From Shewanella hanedai (GTDB lineage: Bacteria; Pseudomonadota; Gammaproteobacteria; Enterobacterales; Shewanellaceae): DNA of 64,000 nt. Under the pieces are notes generated by a model. That model had not been told where the DNA came from, searched no databases, and was given only the letters and a program-made list of their open reading frames with translations. The DNA lies in assembly GCF_007197645.1 (NCBI RefSeq), contig NZ_VKGK01000011.1, positions 62,001 through 126,000 of the forward strand, written 5' to 3'. The translations under genes were made by a program, and so were the position numbers. Positions 27,562 to 38,887 of the stretch are shown here, piece after piece. The stretch's first letter is position 1, and every line of letters starts with the position of its first letter.

Positions 27562-29523
27562 TTATCCTTGCAATAAGTAGTTTTCAGCTTTCTCAATACG
27601 TCTAGGTTTACCTAACAGAATAAGTATATCAGCGGAGCGAATGACCCAATCAAGTTCAGGTTTCTCAATTTCAGCACCATTACGCCTCACAGCCCTAAGC
27701 TCGACCCTCAGTTTATCCCAAGGAAGCTCAGCCAAGGTGAGCCCAACTGCATATGCCCCTTTCGGTAAAGAAACAGCGTGAAGATGTTCTAAAGTGAAGT
27801 CGGTTTCCGATCCAGAAAAGAATCCATGTAGATATTGATAATGATTACGACGTTCAAACTCAAGGCGTTTTAAGATCCGTGTTAACGGCACTCCACATTG
27901 ATAAAGCACTTGAGAGACCAACATTAAACTGCCTTCTAAGCTTTCTGGTATCACTTGACTCGCACCAGCAGCTTCGAGTTCTGCCAAGTTACTGTCATCA
28001 CGTGTGCGCACCAAAATCTTGGCATCGGGCGCCAAGTAACGACATAAAGGCAGTACTTCTTCAAGTAAGCGGCCATCGCTGAAGGTCAATACGATCAACT
28101 TAGCCTCTTTAATTTTGGCCTGTTTCAAAATACTTCGTTTACAAACATCGCCAAAATAGACTGGTTCTCCTGCTTTTCTGGCCTCTGAGACCCGAGTAGG
28201 ATCGAGATCCAACACCAAGAAAGGTACCGCTTCAGTCTTCATGAATCTAGCGATTGTTTGGCCGACACGTCCGTAGCCTAAGATCAGCACCAGATCCTTT
28301 TCCTGATTTTCATCCTTTTCAATACTGGGAACAATTAAGGGCGCTTCAATCTCTTTCGGTCTTGCTCCCTGCATTATGCGAGCAATATCGAGGCTATGGC
28401 GTACCAGCCAAGGAGCAAGTGCCATAGACATAACTGCGACCATAACGAGCTTTGTACTTAACACGATATCAAGTAAGTTGTAATTCACCGCTAACGCCAG
28501 CACGACGAAACTAAATTCCCCCACCTGTGCCAAAGTCAACGCGGTCGCGACAGATATACCAAACGACTCCTTCGCAAACCTAAGCAACGCAAATATCACT
28601 AACGCTTTACCCAAGATCACGGCGAATAATAAAATTAAGATCTCTCCCCAAAAATCGATCACCAAAGAGAAATCCATTAGCATACCGATTGAGATGAAAA
28701 AGAGTCCCATGAGGAGATCCCTAAAGGGACGAATGTCCGCTTCGAGCTGTCCCTTATACTGACTTTCACCTAACAGCATTCCCGCCAAGAACGCCCCTAA
28801 TGCCATCGATAGCCCTAACCAATGGGTTAGAGCACCAGTGAGCAGCGCAACCACTAAGGTAGAAAGCATAAAAAGTTCATTGGAACGCGAGCGCGCGACT
28901 TCATCAAACATTCTCGGTAAACCCCATTTACCGAATGCCATCAAGGCGGCAAAAATTAGCACCCCCTCAGTCATCGCCCAGGCAACACTGCTAAAAGAGA
29001 GCACGTCGCCACCTGAAGCTAGCAGGGGTAACAAGATTAATAGGGGGACAACAGCTATATCTTGGAAAAGAAGCACACTGACAGACAACTCTCCATGTCT
29101 GCGCCTTAACCAGCCTTGCTCGTTAAGCAATTTTAATACGATGGCAGTCGATGAGAGCGCAATAGCAGATCCCACCACAATAGATTCAACGATAGTAAAT
29201 GAACTCAGAAGAGCGATACAGGTTGCCAGCACCATAGTAATGATCATCTGAGCACTACCTAGCCCAAATACAGTTCGTCGCATGGCCCACAATCTAGGTA
29301 ATGAGAACTCAAGCCCCAGACTAAACATCAGCAGTACTACACCCAGTTCTGCTACTGATTGCATCTGATGTTGGCTAAACCAATTGAAACCTGAAGGTCC
29401 GCTTATCACACCTGTGAGCAGATACGCCAAAATTGCAGGTAATCCTGCTCGTCTCAATATAGCTATGGAGATAATGGCAATGACAAGCATCATGAGTACT
29501 TGGATAAGAAAACTGTGTTCCAT
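27562..29523 (-). CDS. Monovalent cation:proton antiporter-2 (CPA2) family, KefB/KefC-like, with TrkA-N domain
   Basis: 653 residues from the ATG at 29523, which has GGAG eight bases upstream; a TTG further upstream is less likely. Residues about 1-375 form a 12- to 13-segment CPA2 antiporter domain (LAYLLTGVISGP, SLGLEFSLPRLW, SSTAIVLKLL, LLFQDIAVVPLL, QVGEFSFVVLAL). An NAD-binding RCK/TrkA-N domain follows (LILGYGRVGQTIARF, LDLDP; about 405-520), then a TrkA-C-like domain (about 560-645). Such proteins exchange K+ or Na+ for protons, gated by nucleotides. No ancillary KefF/KefG-like gene is adjacent, so the specific Kef label is not secure. Confidence 0.87.
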   Translation of the reverse strand: MEHSFLIQVLMMLVIAIISIAILRRAGLPAILAYLLTGVISGPSGFNWFSQHQMQSVAELGVVLLMFSLGLEFSLPRLWAMRRTVFGLGSAQMIITMVLATCIALLSSFTIVESIVVGSAIALSSTAIVLKLLNEQGWLRRRHGELSVSVLLFQDIAVVPLLILLPLLASGGDVLSFSSVAWAMTEGVLIFAALMAFGKWGLPRMFDEVARSRSNELFMLSTLVVALLTGALTHWLGLSMALGAFLAGMLLGESQYKGQLEADIRPFRDLLMGLFFISIGMLMDFSLVIDFWGEILILLFAVILGKALVIFALLRFAKESFGISVATALTLAQVGEFSFVVLALAVNYNLLDIVLSTKLVMVAVMSMALAPWLVRHSLDIARIMQGARPKEIEAPLIVPSIEKDENQEKDLVLILGYGRVGQTIARFMKTEAVPFLVLDLDPTRVSEARKAGEPVYFGDVCKRSILKQAKIKEAKLIVLTFSDGRLLEEVLPLCRYLAPDAKILVRTRDDSNLAELEAAGASQVIPESLEGSLMLVSQVLYQCGVPLTRILKRLEFERRNHYQYLHGFFSGSETDFTLEHLHAVSLPKGAYAVGLTLAELPWDKLRVELRAVRRNGAEIEKPELDWVIRSADILILLGKPRRIEKAENYLLQG

Positions 29524-29706
29524 GCTAAACGCTCCATCAGTCAAAAAACTGACTAACCTATTTTACTACCGACACCCGAAAGATTAACTGAATGACAAAT
29601 AAAGACAAATTTAATTAACAAATATTTAGGCACGCATATTGCTTGTGTCTATTCATTGTAGAGGATTTATAAATTATTTAAGTCCGCTTAATATGGAGTA
29701 CTTGTT

Positions 29707-30582
29707 ATGGACTTTGGCCTAGCGACAGAGTTTTCACCTGAAGAATATCGATATCAGCCTGAAGTACGTCAGCTAACTGATCTTGAACCTGACTTAGTGA
29801 AAATAATTCAACACCTACATGAAAGTTTAGATCCTCGGACAGTTTTTGCCTGTTTTGGCAAAATAATGGGACAACACCTGCCGATTGAAGGGATAGAGAT
29901 GACTTTTAAGCATCACCAATTTCATTGGGGAAGCCATCAAGGCATCAAGGTGCTACAACAGGTTAACTTCTCTGGTGATGTTTGTCATTTAAACTATGTA
30001 TTGAGAAAACCGCTAACGCCCTCTCAATCACAACGACTAAGTGCGATACAGACACTGGTGTTATTACCGATGTTTAATGCGATTAAATATCAGGAAATCT
30101 CCAGAAAAGCCATGTATGACTCACTGACTAATCTTGGTAATCGCCACTACTATTCCGAAAGTTTAAAGAAAGCCATTGCGACGTCAACTCGCCATGAAAG
30201 TCCGCTTTCTATCGTCATTTTAGATCTTGATAATTTCAAGCAACTCAATGACAACCACGGCCACCTACTTGGTGATAAGGTACTTGCAGAGTTTGGTCAA
30301 TTGCTCGCATCAGCGATAAGGGATACTGACCAAGCCTTTCGTGTTGGAGGGGATGAGTTTGTTGTCATCGTAAGAGGCGATTCCAGCGCAGCTAGCATAT
30401 TATGCGAACGGGTACTGTCGTCCATCTCTACACACAGCCTATTTGAAAAGTACCAAGCTGAAACCAGCTTAGGTGTATCACAGTGGAGGGAAGGAGAAAG
30501 TGCAGCAACTGTGTTTGAACGTGCTGACAAGGCGTTATACCTTGCCAAATCAGACGGCAGACGTTGCTTTAAAATAGCCTAG
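29707..30582 (+). CDS. GGDEF-domain diguanylate cyclase
   Basis: 291-residue protein. The N-terminal 120 residues are a GAF-like or unassigned sensory region without membrane segments; a GGDEF domain follows (about 130-291). Active-site GGDEF is present in FRVGGDEFVVIV, and an inhibitory I-site RxxD (RDTD) lies five residues ahead, so product-inhibited synthesis of cyclic di-GMP from two GTP is expected. Metal-site residues in LSIVILDLDNFKQLND and NLGNRHYY are intact. A GGAG lies eight bases before the ATG. The gene stands alone, divergent from the Kef-type gene and convergent with tilS. Confidence 0.9.
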   Translation: MDFGLATEFSPEEYRYQPEVRQLTDLEPDLVKIIQHLHESLDPRTVFACFGKIMGQHLPIEGIEMTFKHHQFHWGSHQGIKVLQQVNFSGDVCHLNYVLRKPLTPSQSQRLSAIQTLVLLPMFNAIKYQEISRKAMYDSLTNLGNRHYYSESLKKAIATSTRHESPLSIVILDLDNFKQLNDNHGHLLGDKVLAEFGQLLASAIRDTDQAFRVGGDEFVVIVRGDSSAASILCERVLSSISTHSLFEKYQAETSLGVSQWREGESAATVFERADKALYLAKSDGRRCFKIA

Positions 30583-30637
30583 AGTTAAATCGAGTAAAAC
30601 AACACTGACAAATGTGCGCGTTAAATAAAAAACTAAA

Positions 30638-32059
30638 TTAGCTTACCAAAAAGAGTAAGCCTTCTGAGCCCTTAGCGCTCAAGTATGATTTTTCAATCCA
30701 ATACCCTACGGCGCAAACGAGCCTTTCATTATAAAAAATCAACGGCACTCTTGCTCTCTCCCAAGGGGGTACACCATACTCCTGCCATAACTTTTTTAAC
30801 TCCCTGCCCTGTTGCCTATTGTGTGGTCGACACCGTGTGCTACCGACAGCAGAAAAACGAACACTGACCACTTCATCAACTTGCGGCATTCGAACCGTCT
30901 CTCGATCTAAGGCGTTAGTTATGATTAATGTTTTTCTATCTGAAAGGCAGATAGCAAGTTCTTCAGGCTTGATAAGCTTGGATTTAGCCTCATCCAACAT
31001 CAATGGTAATCTAGCTGTATCTATCTCAAGTGAGGATGTGGAAACTTGATCACGCTCATCCTGATTTATCGAAGAGAGATAAGCGCTATTGTTAAAACGC
31101 CTAACCAACATGTCGCCAATTTTAAGTTCGATATTAGCATCAGACTTAGCGTGCAAGAGTTGATTCAGTAGTTGCTCAAGCTGCACCATAGAGGGGGGAG
31201 CGAATCCAAGTTGCTCAACGTATCCTCTAAAAAGTAATGCCTGCCAATTTGGTTTTTGTTGACCAAGTAAAACAAGATTTAAGACTGTGCCACTTCCATG
31301 CACCACGACTTCAATAAACTCAGGTAAGCGAAGACTCACCTCTTCATCAATCACACTTTGCTGCTGGCCACACAATGCAGCACTACGACTGGCCGTGGTC
31401 GCAATCGCGCTCCATCTTGATTTGAGTTTAGGAATGATCTCCAGACGTAAAAAGTTCCTGTCATACTTATCATCACAGTTACTCTCATCTTCAATATGCT
31501 GCAAATTAAGACTGGCAGCCTTGGCTTCTATCTGCTCACGGCTAATACTAAGTAAGGGCCGTGACAGCACTTTATCACCATCGAAGGTTTGGACAGCGCC
31601 CATCGCCGATAGCCCTTTTGGCCCCAAGCCTCGCTTTAGTGCTAGCAATACCGTTTCTAATTGGTCATCTAAGTGATGTGCAGTTAACAATAAGTCTCCG
31701 CTATCCATTAGCGACTTAATCGCCTTGTAGCGGGCATTACGCGCCTCAGCTTCGATACTGAGCCTTGGACCTGTGTTAACCTGAACCCGAACAATCTCAA
31801 TTGGCAATTGATATTGCGATGCTTGCCTTTGGCAATGTGTCACCCACATATCAGCATTCTTGCTAAGTCCATGATGAACATGCACCAACAGATAACGATA
31901 TTCGGGGTGTAGCTTGGCATAGCATCCCAGTCCTTGAGCTAGAAGCTCTGAGTCGACACCGCCACTGTAAGCGAGCACTAACTTTGCACCAGCATCAATA
32001 GAAGCAGCGTTAACGCTTGCTTCAATTAAGGCTGCTATATCAAATTCAACAAGCGCCAT
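30638..32059 (-). CDS. tilS: tRNA(Ile)-lysidine synthase
   Basis: 473-residue N-type PP-loop ATPase that modifies C34 of the AUA-reading tRNA-Ile to lysidine, an essential step. The PP-loop SGGVDS is at residues 32-37. Other TilS marks are HVHHGLS (about 81-87), ARNARYKAIK, TAHHLDDQLETVLLALKRG and RNFLRLEIIPKLKSRW. The C-terminal domain ends at VGYWIEKSYL and following. One base separates its start from the dnaE stop, so it is expressed with dnaE. In E. coli accA lies between these genes; it is absent here. Confidence 0.95.
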   Translation of the reverse strand: MALVEFDIAALIEASVNAASIDAGAKLVLAYSGGVDSELLAQGLGCYAKLHPEYRYLLVHVHHGLSKNADMWVTHCQRQASQYQLPIEIVRVQVNTGPRLSIEAEARNARYKAIKSLMDSGDLLLTAHHLDDQLETVLLALKRGLGPKGLSAMGAVQTFDGDKVLSRPLLSISREQIEAKAASLNLQHIEDESNCDDKYDRNFLRLEIIPKLKSRWSAIATTASRSAALCGQQQSVIDEEVSLRLPEFIEVVVHGSGTVLNLVLLGQQKPNWQALLFRGYVEQLGFAPPSMVQLEQLLNQLLHAKSDANIELKIGDMLVRRFNNSAYLSSINQDERDQVSTSSLEIDTARLPLMLDEAKSKLIKPEELAICLSDRKTLIITNALDRETVRMPQVDEVVSVRFSAVGSTRCRPHNRQQGRELKKLWQEYGVPPWERARVPLIFYNERLVCAVGYWIEKSYLSAKGSEGLLFLVS

Positions 32060-32060
32060 A

Positions 32061-35000
32061 TTAGAACAATATCCTAACCTTGCCAGCGCCTGTTAAGGTC
32101 TCTAATGCAAGCATTAACTCATCTGTTGGGTTCACTCGCCAGCTATTACCAAGCTTAAACTGGGCTTTCACTTGTGGCTGGGCGTAATTAACGACGACAG
32201 GTACCGCACCGTTTTTCCAAGGTTCAATGGCGCTTTGGAATTGATTAAGCCAATCAGGTGAAATAGCCTGACTCTCCAAATCAACTTCAACCGCACTGGC
32301 AAAGTGACTACGTGCTTCACCCATGTCGATAATGTTTCTGGCAGTCATACGATTACCGCCGGCAAAATCATCAAAACTGACTTCACCTTCGATAATGAGA
32401 ATTCTGTCTTTTTCTAAAAGGTGATTAAACTTCTCGAATGCCTCGGTAAATAACATCACCTCGAGACGTGCACTCTTATCATCTAAGGTTACAAGTCCCA
32501 TCTTTGAGCCACGCTTAGTCATCATCACACGAGTGGCGACCACAAGCCCTGCTGCCTTCATGGTTTTGCCACGTTCCGTCGGATGTATGTCTTTAAGACG
32601 GCATGATGTGTAGTGCTTTAGCTCTTTCAAGTATTGATTAATAGGGTGACCAGTAAGATACAAGCCTAATGTATCTCTCTCCCCTTCTAACCACACTTTA
32701 TCGGGCCAAGGTGCGCATTCAACAAACTGTTGTTTTACATCTTCTTGATCCGAGTTTAACAGGCCAAACATATCATGCTGACCAATCGCTTCCGCTTTGG
32801 CATTTTGATCCGCTGCGCGTATCGCTTCAGGCAAGGTGGCCATCATGGCCGCACGATGCGGGCCTAAAGAATCTAACGCGCCGGCATAGATAAGCTTTTC
32901 CATGATGCGTTTATTCAGTTTTTTCAAATCCACACGGGCACAAAAATCGAATAGATCCTTAAATGGACCATCTTTACGCGCCGCAAGAATGGAATCAACC
33001 GGGCCATCACCCACCCCTTTAATCGCACCGATGCCGTAAACAATTTTGCCCTCTTCATCCACATTGAATTTTAGTAAACCCTTATTCACGTCTGGCGGAA
33101 GCAGTGGCATCCCCATACGTTCACATTCGTCAACTAGAATCACAATTTTATCGGTGTTATCCATATCGGCAGACATTACCGCTGCCATAAATTCAGCCGG
33201 ATAATGAGTCTTTAACCACAGTGTTTGATAGGAAACCAACGCATAAGCAGCTGAGTGAGACTTGTTAAAGCCGTAACCAGCGAACTTCTCCACCAGATCG
33301 AAGATCTTCATCGACAGTTCGCCGTCGACACCGTTATTTATTGAACCCTCTTCAAACGTACCGCGCTGCTTGGCCATCTCCTCAGGTTTCTTTTTACCCA
33401 TTGCACGACGAAGCATATCCGCTCCACCGAGTGAATAACCCGCAAGAACCTGAGCAATCTGCATGACCTGCTCTTGATAGAGAATAATGCCGTAAGTGGG
33501 TTCGAGCACCCATTGCAAAGAATCATGCTGGTATTCAGCATCTGGGTAAGAAACGGCTTCACGGCCATGCTTACGTTCGATAAAGTTATCTACCATGCCC
33601 GATTGAAGTGGGCCAGGTCTAAATAGTGCCACCAGTGCAATCATATCTTCAAAGCAATCAGGCTGAAGACGCTTGATCAAATCTTTCATACCGCGGGATT
33701 CAAGCTGAAATACCGCAGTCGTTTCGTAACGTTGTAACAATCTAAAACTGGCTGGATCGGTCAGCGAGATCGATTCAATTCTAATGCGCTCTTCGCCCAA
33801 CTTATCTTTCTTTGCATTGACCATCTGCAATGCCCAATCGATAATGGTCAGTGTTCGCAAACCCAAGAAATCGAATTTAACCAGACCCGCGGTTTCAACA
33901 TCGTTTTTATCAAATTGAGTAACGGGGTTGAGGCCTTCTGCGTCGCAATAGATAGGCGCAAAGTCGGTGATCGTCGTTGGGGATATAACAACACCACCGG
34001 CGTGCTTACCCGCGTTACGTGTGACACCTTCAAGTATGCGACACATGTCGATGAGGTCTTTAACTTCCTCATCAGCGTCATAAGATTCCTGCAGCGTAGG
34101 CTCAACCTCGAATGCCTTGGCCAAAGTCATCCCAGGCTCAGCAGGTACCATTTTTGAGATCCGGTCAACAAAACCATAAGGGTGTCCTAAGACTCGACCC
34201 ACGTCTCGGATAACCGCTTTTGCGGCCATGGTTCCGAAGGTAATAATCTGTGATACCGCATCACGGCCATAAAGCTCGGCCACATGATCGATCACCTCAT
34301 CGCGTCTATCCATGCAAAAGTCGATATCGAAATCCGGCATAGAAACACGTTCGGGGTTAAGAAATCGTTCAAACAGCAATTCATATTCAAGTGGATCCAG
34401 ATCGGTAATTTTAAGCGCATAAGCCACTAATGACCCAGCTCCTGAACCACGACCGGGACCGATAGGAATATCTTGATCTTTACCCCACTGAATAAACTCC
34501 ATTACGATAAGAAAATAACCGGGGAATCCCATCTGGTTAATAACCTTAAGCTCAATGTCCAAACGCTCATCATACTTAGGCCGCTTCTCAGCTCTAACGT
34601 CAGGATCTGGAAACAGGAACTCAAGTCGTTCTTCAAGCCCTTTTTCTGATACCGCAACCAGAAACTCTTCAATCGAGAGATCACCTGTTGGAAAGTTAGG
34701 AAGGAAATACTCGCCTAATCGCACCGTCACATTACAGCGTTTAGCAATCTCGACCGAGTTTTGAATGGCTTCAGGAATATCTTCAAACAGTTCGCACATC
34801 TGCTCACTAGTTTTGAAATACTGTTCAGCACTGTATTTTTTAGGTCGACGGGGATCGGCCAATGTAAAGCCGTCAGAAATCGCCACTCTGATCTCGTGTG
34901 CATCAAACTGCTCTGGTTTATTGAACACCACTTGGTTTGTTGCCACGACAGGTAAGTTTTTGGCTTCAGCTAATTCAACAGCCATGTGCAGATAACGTTC

Positions 35001-35534
35001 TTCGTCAGGACGTCCTGTTCGAAGAAGTTCTAGATAATATCGGTCAGGAAAGTTGGTTTGATAGAACTCCACCAACGAATCCACTTGAGACAAGTTACCT
35101 TTCAATAAGGCCTTGCCTATGTCACCTTGTTTGCCACCTGAGAGTAAAATCAAGCCTTCACTGTATTTAGCTAACCAGTCTTGATCGATAACCGCTTTAT
35201 CATCGATATGTCCCCTAAGATAGGCATCACTGATTAGTAAGGTTAAGTTTTTATATCCCTGATTGTTCATCGCCAAAACCGTAATGGCACAAAGCTCTTT
35301 TTCAAAGCTAGGCACTTTGACCCAGAAATCAGATCCGATAATGGGTTTTATCCCAGCCCCGTGGCAACCTTCGTAAAACTTCACGAGGCCACACAGGTTA
35401 GTTTGATCTGTCAATGCTACAGCTGGCATGCCTAACTCAGACACTTTTCCTATGATCGGCTTAACCTTCGCCAGTCCATCAGACATGGAATAATCACTGT
35501 GAACACGTAAATGGACAAAACTGGGATCAGACAT
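32061..35534 (-). CDS. dnaE: DNA polymerase III alpha subunit
   Basis: 1157-residue replicative polymerase catalytic subunit of full family length. An N-terminal PHP domain ([17 protein letters not shown]) is followed by the polymerase domain: palm [16 protein letters not shown] and the catalytic aspartates in [13 protein letters not shown], fingers with [16 protein letters not shown] and [14 protein letters not shown]. Then come helix-hairpin-helix and OB-fold regions toward the C-terminus ([31 protein letters not shown]). It is the penultimate gene of the long leftward block, 123 bases after rnhB, and probably co-transcribed with tilS. Confidence 0.97.
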   Translation of the reverse strand: MSDPSFVHLRVHSDYSMSDGLAKVKPIIGKVSELGMPAVALTDQTNLCGLVKFYEGCHGAGIKPIIGSDFWVKVPSFEKELCAITVLAMNNQGYKNLTLLISDAYLRGHIDDKAVIDQDWLAKYSEGLILLSGGKQGDIGKALLKGNLSQVDSLVEFYQTNFPDRYYLELLRTGRPDEERYLHMAVELAEAKNLPVVATNQVVFNKPEQFDAHEIRVAISDGFTLADPRRPKKYSAEQYFKTSEQMCELFEDIPEAIQNSVEIAKRCNVTVRLGEYFLPNFPTGDLSIEEFLVAVSEKGLEERLEFLFPDPDVRAEKRPKYDERLDIELKVINQMGFPGYFLIVMEFIQWGKDQDIPIGPGRGSGAGSLVAYALKITDLDPLEYELLFERFLNPERVSMPDFDIDFCMDRRDEVIDHVAELYGRDAVSQIITFGTMAAKAVIRDVGRVLGHPYGFVDRISKMVPAEPGMTLAKAFEVEPTLQESYDADEEVKDLIDMCRILEGVTRNAGKHAGGVVISPTTITDFAPIYCDAEGLNPVTQFDKNDVETAGLVKFDFLGLRTLTIIDWALQMVNAKKDKLGEERIRIESISLTDPASFRLLQRYETTAVFQLESRGMKDLIKRLQPDCFEDMIALVALFRPGPLQSGMVDNFIERKHGREAVSYPDAEYQHDSLQWVLEPTYGIILYQEQVMQIAQVLAGYSLGGADMLRRAMGKKKPEEMAKQRGTFEEGSINNGVDGELSMKIFDLVEKFAGYGFNKSHSAAYALVSYQTLWLKTHYPAEFMAAVMSADMDNTDKIVILVDECERMGMPLLPPDVNKGLLKFNVDEEGKIVYGIGAIKGVGDGPVDSILAARKDGPFKDLFDFCARVDLKKLNKRIMEKLIYAGALDSLGPHRAAMMATLPEAIRAADQNAKAEAIGQHDMFGLLNSDQEDVKQQFVECAPWPDKVWLEGERDTLGLYLTGHPINQYLKELKHYTSCRLKDIHPTERGKTMKAAGLVVATRVMMTKRGSKMGLVTLDDKSARLEVMLFTEAFEKFNHLLEKDRILIIEGEVSFDDFAGGNRMTARNIIDMGEARSHFASAVEVDLESQAISPDWLNQFQSAIEPWKNGAVPVVVNYAQPQVKAQFKLGNSWRVNPTDELMLALETLTGAGKVRILF

Positions 35535-35657
35535 AGTACCTATAACTTATAAATTTGGGATGACATAAGTAAAGAGAGATTAACAGAGTCAATCTCACCT
35601 AGCTAGCGTGCAAGTAGATAGAACAGAATCAGCTGAAAACGGGTGAAAGAAAGAGCG

Positions 35658-36299
35658 TTAACTGCGCTCAATACGCTCTCTTACAGGTTTAAAGCTTTTA
35701 CGATATTCAGGAAGTACGCCGTACTGTTCAAGAGCTTCAAAATGAGCTTTGGTTGGGTAGCCTTTGTGCTTGGCGAACCCATATTGTGGATGCTCCATAT
35801 CAAGCAGATCCATCTCTCTATCACGAATGACTTTAGCGATAATCGACGCGGCACTGATCGCAGCGATAAGCCCGTCACCTTTTATGACTGCGTGTGCAGG
35901 GATAGGGCTACCTGATTGCTCGCCATGATGAAAAACAGGTGTACGATTACCGTCAACTAACACGGATAGCGGTTTAATCTCTAATCCCGCCACAGCTCGC
36001 TGCATCGCCAGCATAGTAGCATGCAAAATATTTAGCTCATCGATCTCTTCAGGGGTCGCATGGCCCACGCTGATGCTCAGCGCTTTTTCGTGTATTTCAA
36101 CAAATAGCAATTCACGTTTTTTTTCAGTTAACTTCTTAGAATCATTCAATCCAGTAATCGGATTATTAGGATCTAAAATAACAGCAGCGGTGACCACATT
36201 CCCGACGAGTGGCCCACGACCAACCTCATCGACTCCAGCGTGAAGTTCACCACATAAGCTCTCTATCTGCTCAGGTGTAATACCTTTAAAAACAGCCAT
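35658..36299 (-). CDS. rnhB: Ribonuclease HII
   Basis: 213 residues; cleaves RNA in RNA-DNA hybrids and removes single ribonucleotides from DNA. The active-site signature [19 protein letters not shown] is at about 21-40; the acidic residues of [17 protein letters not shown] (about 151-167) complete the centre, and the C-terminal [17 protein letters not shown] segment is typical. It follows lpxB by 30 bases, the order lpxB-rnhB-dnaE known from E. coli. Confidence 0.95.
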   Translation of the reverse strand: MAVFKGITPEQIESLCGELHAGVDEVGRGPLVGNVVTAAVILDPNNPITGLNDSKKLTEKKRELLFVEIHEKALSISVGHATPEEIDELNILHATMLAMQRAVAGLEIKPLSVLVDGNRTPVFHHGEQSGSPIPAHAVIKGDGLIAAISAASIIAKVIRDREMDLLDMEHPQYGFAKHKGYPTKAHFEALEQYGVLPEYRKSFKPVRERIERS

Positions 36300-36329
36300 A
36301 TAATCTAACCAATACCTTAACCATGTATA

Positions 36330-37475
36330 TTACGAATGAATCAACTTTATCACGGCCTCTGCAGCTCGATCACTGGCGTTACATCTCAGATTTTTATGCA
36401 GTGCCAAAAACTTATCGTGCAGAGGAGTAAAGTCAATATCAAGTTGCTTAGAAACAGCATTAGCGATGAGCTCTGCAGTGCAGTTTTCCTGAATCAGCTC
36501 AGTCACCAGATCTTCACCGGCCAGCAAATTGGGCAGAGAAAACTTATCAATCTGCATCATACGTCTGGCGATACTGTATGTCAGCGCATTAACGCGATAT
36601 GCCACCACCATAGGGCGTTTAACCAGCATAGCTTCAAGCGTCGCAGTACCCGATGCCAGTAAGATACAATCAGCAGCTGCCATCACTTCACGTGATTGTC
36701 CCTCAACTAATGTGATCTCAAGATCCGGTGCATGCTGTTTCAACGCTTGTTCAAATTGTGTGCGTCTCTTAGCATTAACCAGCGGTGTGACAAAACGAAT
36801 ATCTGGGTATTTTTGTTTGATAATACTGGCAGCTTTAACGAAAGGTTCAGCAAGCTGTTTTAGCTCTCCACCTCGTGAACCTGGCAATATTGCTAAATAT
36901 TCGACATAGGGATCGAGCCCTAAACTCTCTCTGGCAGCTAATTTATCGCTGACTAAATCAATGTCATCAGCAAGAGTGTGCCCAACAAATGTACAAGGAA
37001 TGTCATGCTTATCGTAGAAAGCCTTTTCAAATGGCAGCAAAGATAGCACCATATTGGTGGCTTTCGCTATTTTGAAGATGCGTTTAGGACGCCATGCCCA
37101 CACGGATGGACTGACATAATGAACCGTTTTAATGCCACGATTTTTTAACTTTAACTCTAAACCAATGTTAAAATCAGGTGCGTCGATACCGATAAAGCAA
37201 TCTGGCTCTATAGCGCAAATCTCATCAATCAAGGTTTTACGTACTTTCAATAACCTAGGCAGACGAGAGAGTACTTCTACTATTCCCATGACTGCTAACT
37301 CTTCAAATGAGAACAGAGACTCGAAGCCTAGGGCATCCATTTTAGGCCCGCCAATCCCGACAAAACGAGCATTGGGATACTGTTTTTGAAGTGCCTTTAT
37401 CAAACCAGCACCTAAAATATCTCCGGATAGCTCTCCGGCGACCATGGCAAAAGTGGGAGGTGTTACTTCACTCAT
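36330..37475 (-). CDS. lpxB: Lipid-A-disaccharide synthase
   Basis: 381-residue GT19 glycosyltransferase joining UDP-2,3-diacylglucosamine and lipid X to form the lipid A disaccharide at the inner membrane. Family motifs are [14 protein letters not shown] (about 13-26), [33 protein letters not shown] and LPGSRGGEL, and the GT-B donor site [13 protein letters not shown] (about 270). It is separated from lpxA by 159 bases holding a strong palindromic hairpin, so unlike lpxD-fabZ-lpxA it may be expressed at its own level. Confidence 0.96.
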   Translation of the reverse strand: MSEVTPPTFAMVAGELSGDILGAGLIKALQKQYPNARFVGIGGPKMDALGFESLFSFEELAVMGIVEVLSRLPRLLKVRKTLIDEICAIEPDCFIGIDAPDFNIGLELKLKNRGIKTVHYVSPSVWAWRPKRIFKIAKATNMVLSLLPFEKAFYDKHDIPCTFVGHTLADDIDLVSDKLAARESLGLDPYVEYLAILPGSRGGELKQLAEPFVKAASIIKQKYPDIRFVTPLVNAKRRTQFEQALKQHAPDLEITLVEGQSREVMAAADCILLASGTATLEAMLVKRPMVVAYRVNALTYSIARRMMQIDKFSLPNLLAGEDLVTELIQENCTAELIANAVSKQLDIDFTPLHDKFLALHKNLRCNASDRAAEAVIKLIHS

Positions 37476-37580
37476 AGGTTCGGATCTTAGATTAAATGTT
37501 TAAAAATAGGTAATACCAATCTGCATTAACATCGTTCACTTCAGTGCGTGCAATTCAACACGAAATGACAGAAGAATATA

Positions 37581-37608
37581 AAATAGAAAGCCCGTAAATT
37601 TACGGGCT
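37581..37608 (-). terminator. Hairpin between lpxA and lpxB (terminator or attenuator)
   Basis: AGCCCGTAAATTTACGGGCT (37589-37608) is a perfect 20-base palindrome. On the transcribed minus strand it is followed by TTTCTATTTT. It starts 26 bases after the lpxA stop. Since lpxB and rnhB follow, it would reduce rather than end transcription, or lpxB has its own promoter in the remaining 105 bases. Confidence 0.75.
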
Positions 37609-37634
37609 CTTTGATATACTTTTTATATTTGTAA

Positions 37635-38402
37635 CTAGCGGATAATGCCACGATTGGAGTTAGTCACGAAGTCGATTAACAACTTAACTTGCTCATCATC
37701 AGACTCTTCAGCCAAAGCAACTAATGCTTCTTCAACTGTATGCCCCTTACGATAAAGGGTCTTGTACGCTCTGCGAACCGCTATTTGGCTCTCTTTAGAG
37801 AAACCACGGCGCTTCATTCCTTCGCTGTTCAAACCACGAGGGATACCAGGCTGACCCGATGCCATCACAAAAGGAGGTACATCTTGTAAGATAAGAGAGT
37901 AGCCCGCAGTAAACGCGTGAGCACCAATATGAACAAACTGATGCACGCCAGTTAAGCCACCTAAAATAGCCCAATCGCCTACGTGCACATGTCCTGCAAT
38001 AGACGCATTGTTAGACATAATTACATTATTACCAACAACACAGTCGTGGGCAATATGAACATAAGCCATAAACAGGTTATTTGACCCTATGCGTGTCTCA
38101 CCTTTATCTTGGGTCGTACCGCGATGAATAGTGACAGATTCACGAATAATATTATTATCACCCATGATTAAACGTGTCGCTTCACCTGCGTACTTTTTAT
38201 CTTGGCAATCTTCACCCACAGAGGCAAATTGAAATATTTTATTGCCCTTGCCTATGACAGTTGGTCCCTTCACGACAACGTGAGAACTCAACCAACAATC
38301 GTCACCAATTTCAACATCTGCACCAATATAGGTCCATGGACCGATAGTGACATTGTTACCAATTTTGGCATCCGGGTGAATATACGCTAATTTATCTATC
38401 AC
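37635..38402 (-). CDS. lpxA: UDP-N-acetylglucosamine acyltransferase
   Basis: 255 residues; catalyses the first lipid A step, transfer of 3-hydroxyacyl from ACP to UDP-GlcNAc. It shows left-handed beta-helix hexapeptide repeats from residue 6 to about 185 ([20 protein letters not shown] and onward), the catalytic His in [14 protein letters not shown], then a helical C-terminal domain. The start is GTG (38402-38400), overlapping the fabZ stop (GTGA), and aligns with the usual N-terminus MIDK. The stop is 26 bases before the hairpin. Confidence 0.97.
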   Translation of the reverse strand: MIDKLAYIHPDAKIGNNVTIGPWTYIGADVEIGDDCWLSSHVVVKGPTVIGKGNKIFQFASVGEDCQDKKYAGEATRLIMGDNNIIRESVTIHRGTTQDKGETRIGSNNLFMAYVHIAHDCVVGNNVIMSNNASIAGHVHVGDWAILGGLTGVHQFVHIGAHAFTAGYSLILQDVPPFVMASGQPGIPRGLNSEGMKRRGFSKESQIAVRRAYKTLYRKGHTVEEALVALAEESDDEQVKLLIDFVTNSNRGIIR

Positions 38403-38857
38403 TTCTTAATCTCTCTACGTGCACACATGATTTCAGCCGAGCAGACTAACTCGCCATCAACCTTAACAATACCTGTGAACACCCCAATCCCTCGGCGCTC
38501 TTTCACCATCTTAACTTCGAAATGTAACTGATCGCCAGGCTCAACAACACGCTTAAAGCGTGCCTTATCAATACCAGCAAAATAGTATAACGAATCTTCA
38601 GCAGCCGCTTCCATGCTTTTATAAGCTAGAATACCTGTTGCTTGAGCCATCGCTTCTAAAATAAGTACACCAGGCATCACAGGTTGAACCGGGAAATGTC
38701 CCTGAAAGAAAGGTTCATTGATAGTGACGTTTTTAATCGCATGCAACGATTCACCGGGTGTATAATCTAACACTCGGTCAATCAATAGAAATGGGTATCT
38801 ATGGGGCAAACAGTTTATTATCTCTTTGATATCCATAGTATTTAATTGTTCAGACAC
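38399..38857 (-). CDS. fabZ: 3-hydroxyacyl-ACP dehydratase
   Basis: 152-residue hot-dog-fold enzyme that dehydrates 3-hydroxyacyl-ACP in fatty acid elongation. The family signature [16 protein letters not shown] is near residue 16; the catalytic His is in [23 protein letters not shown] and its Glu partner is in the same segment. The start is GTG at 38857 with GAGGA seven bases upstream; this start gives the same length as E. coli FabZ, so the internal ATG seven codons later is less likely. Its overlap with lpxA ties dehydratase and LpxA levels, which compete for the same hydroxyacyl-ACP pool. Confidence 0.96.
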   Translation of the reverse strand: MSEQLNTMDIKEIINCLPHRYPFLLIDRVLDYTPGESLHAIKNVTINEPFFQGHFPVQPVMPGVLILEAMAQATGILAYKSMEAAAEDSLYYFAGIDKARFKRVVEPGDQLHFEVKMVKERRGIGVFTGIVKVDGELVCSAEIMCARREIKK

Positions 38858-38887
38858 TCAATATTCCTCAAACCACCTTTTAGGCAG

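Noticed and set aside
30641..30660. GCTTAC...GTAAGC stem at the end of tilS as a terminator
   Set aside because: It lies within the tilS coding end and is only 6 bp without a convincing U-tract.
37500..37560. GGTAATACCAATCTGCATTAA-like sequence before lpxB resembling a dispersed intergenic repeat of marine Gammaproteobacteria
   Set aside because: Only one copy is in this window and I could not define its ends, so it is not reported as a repeat element.
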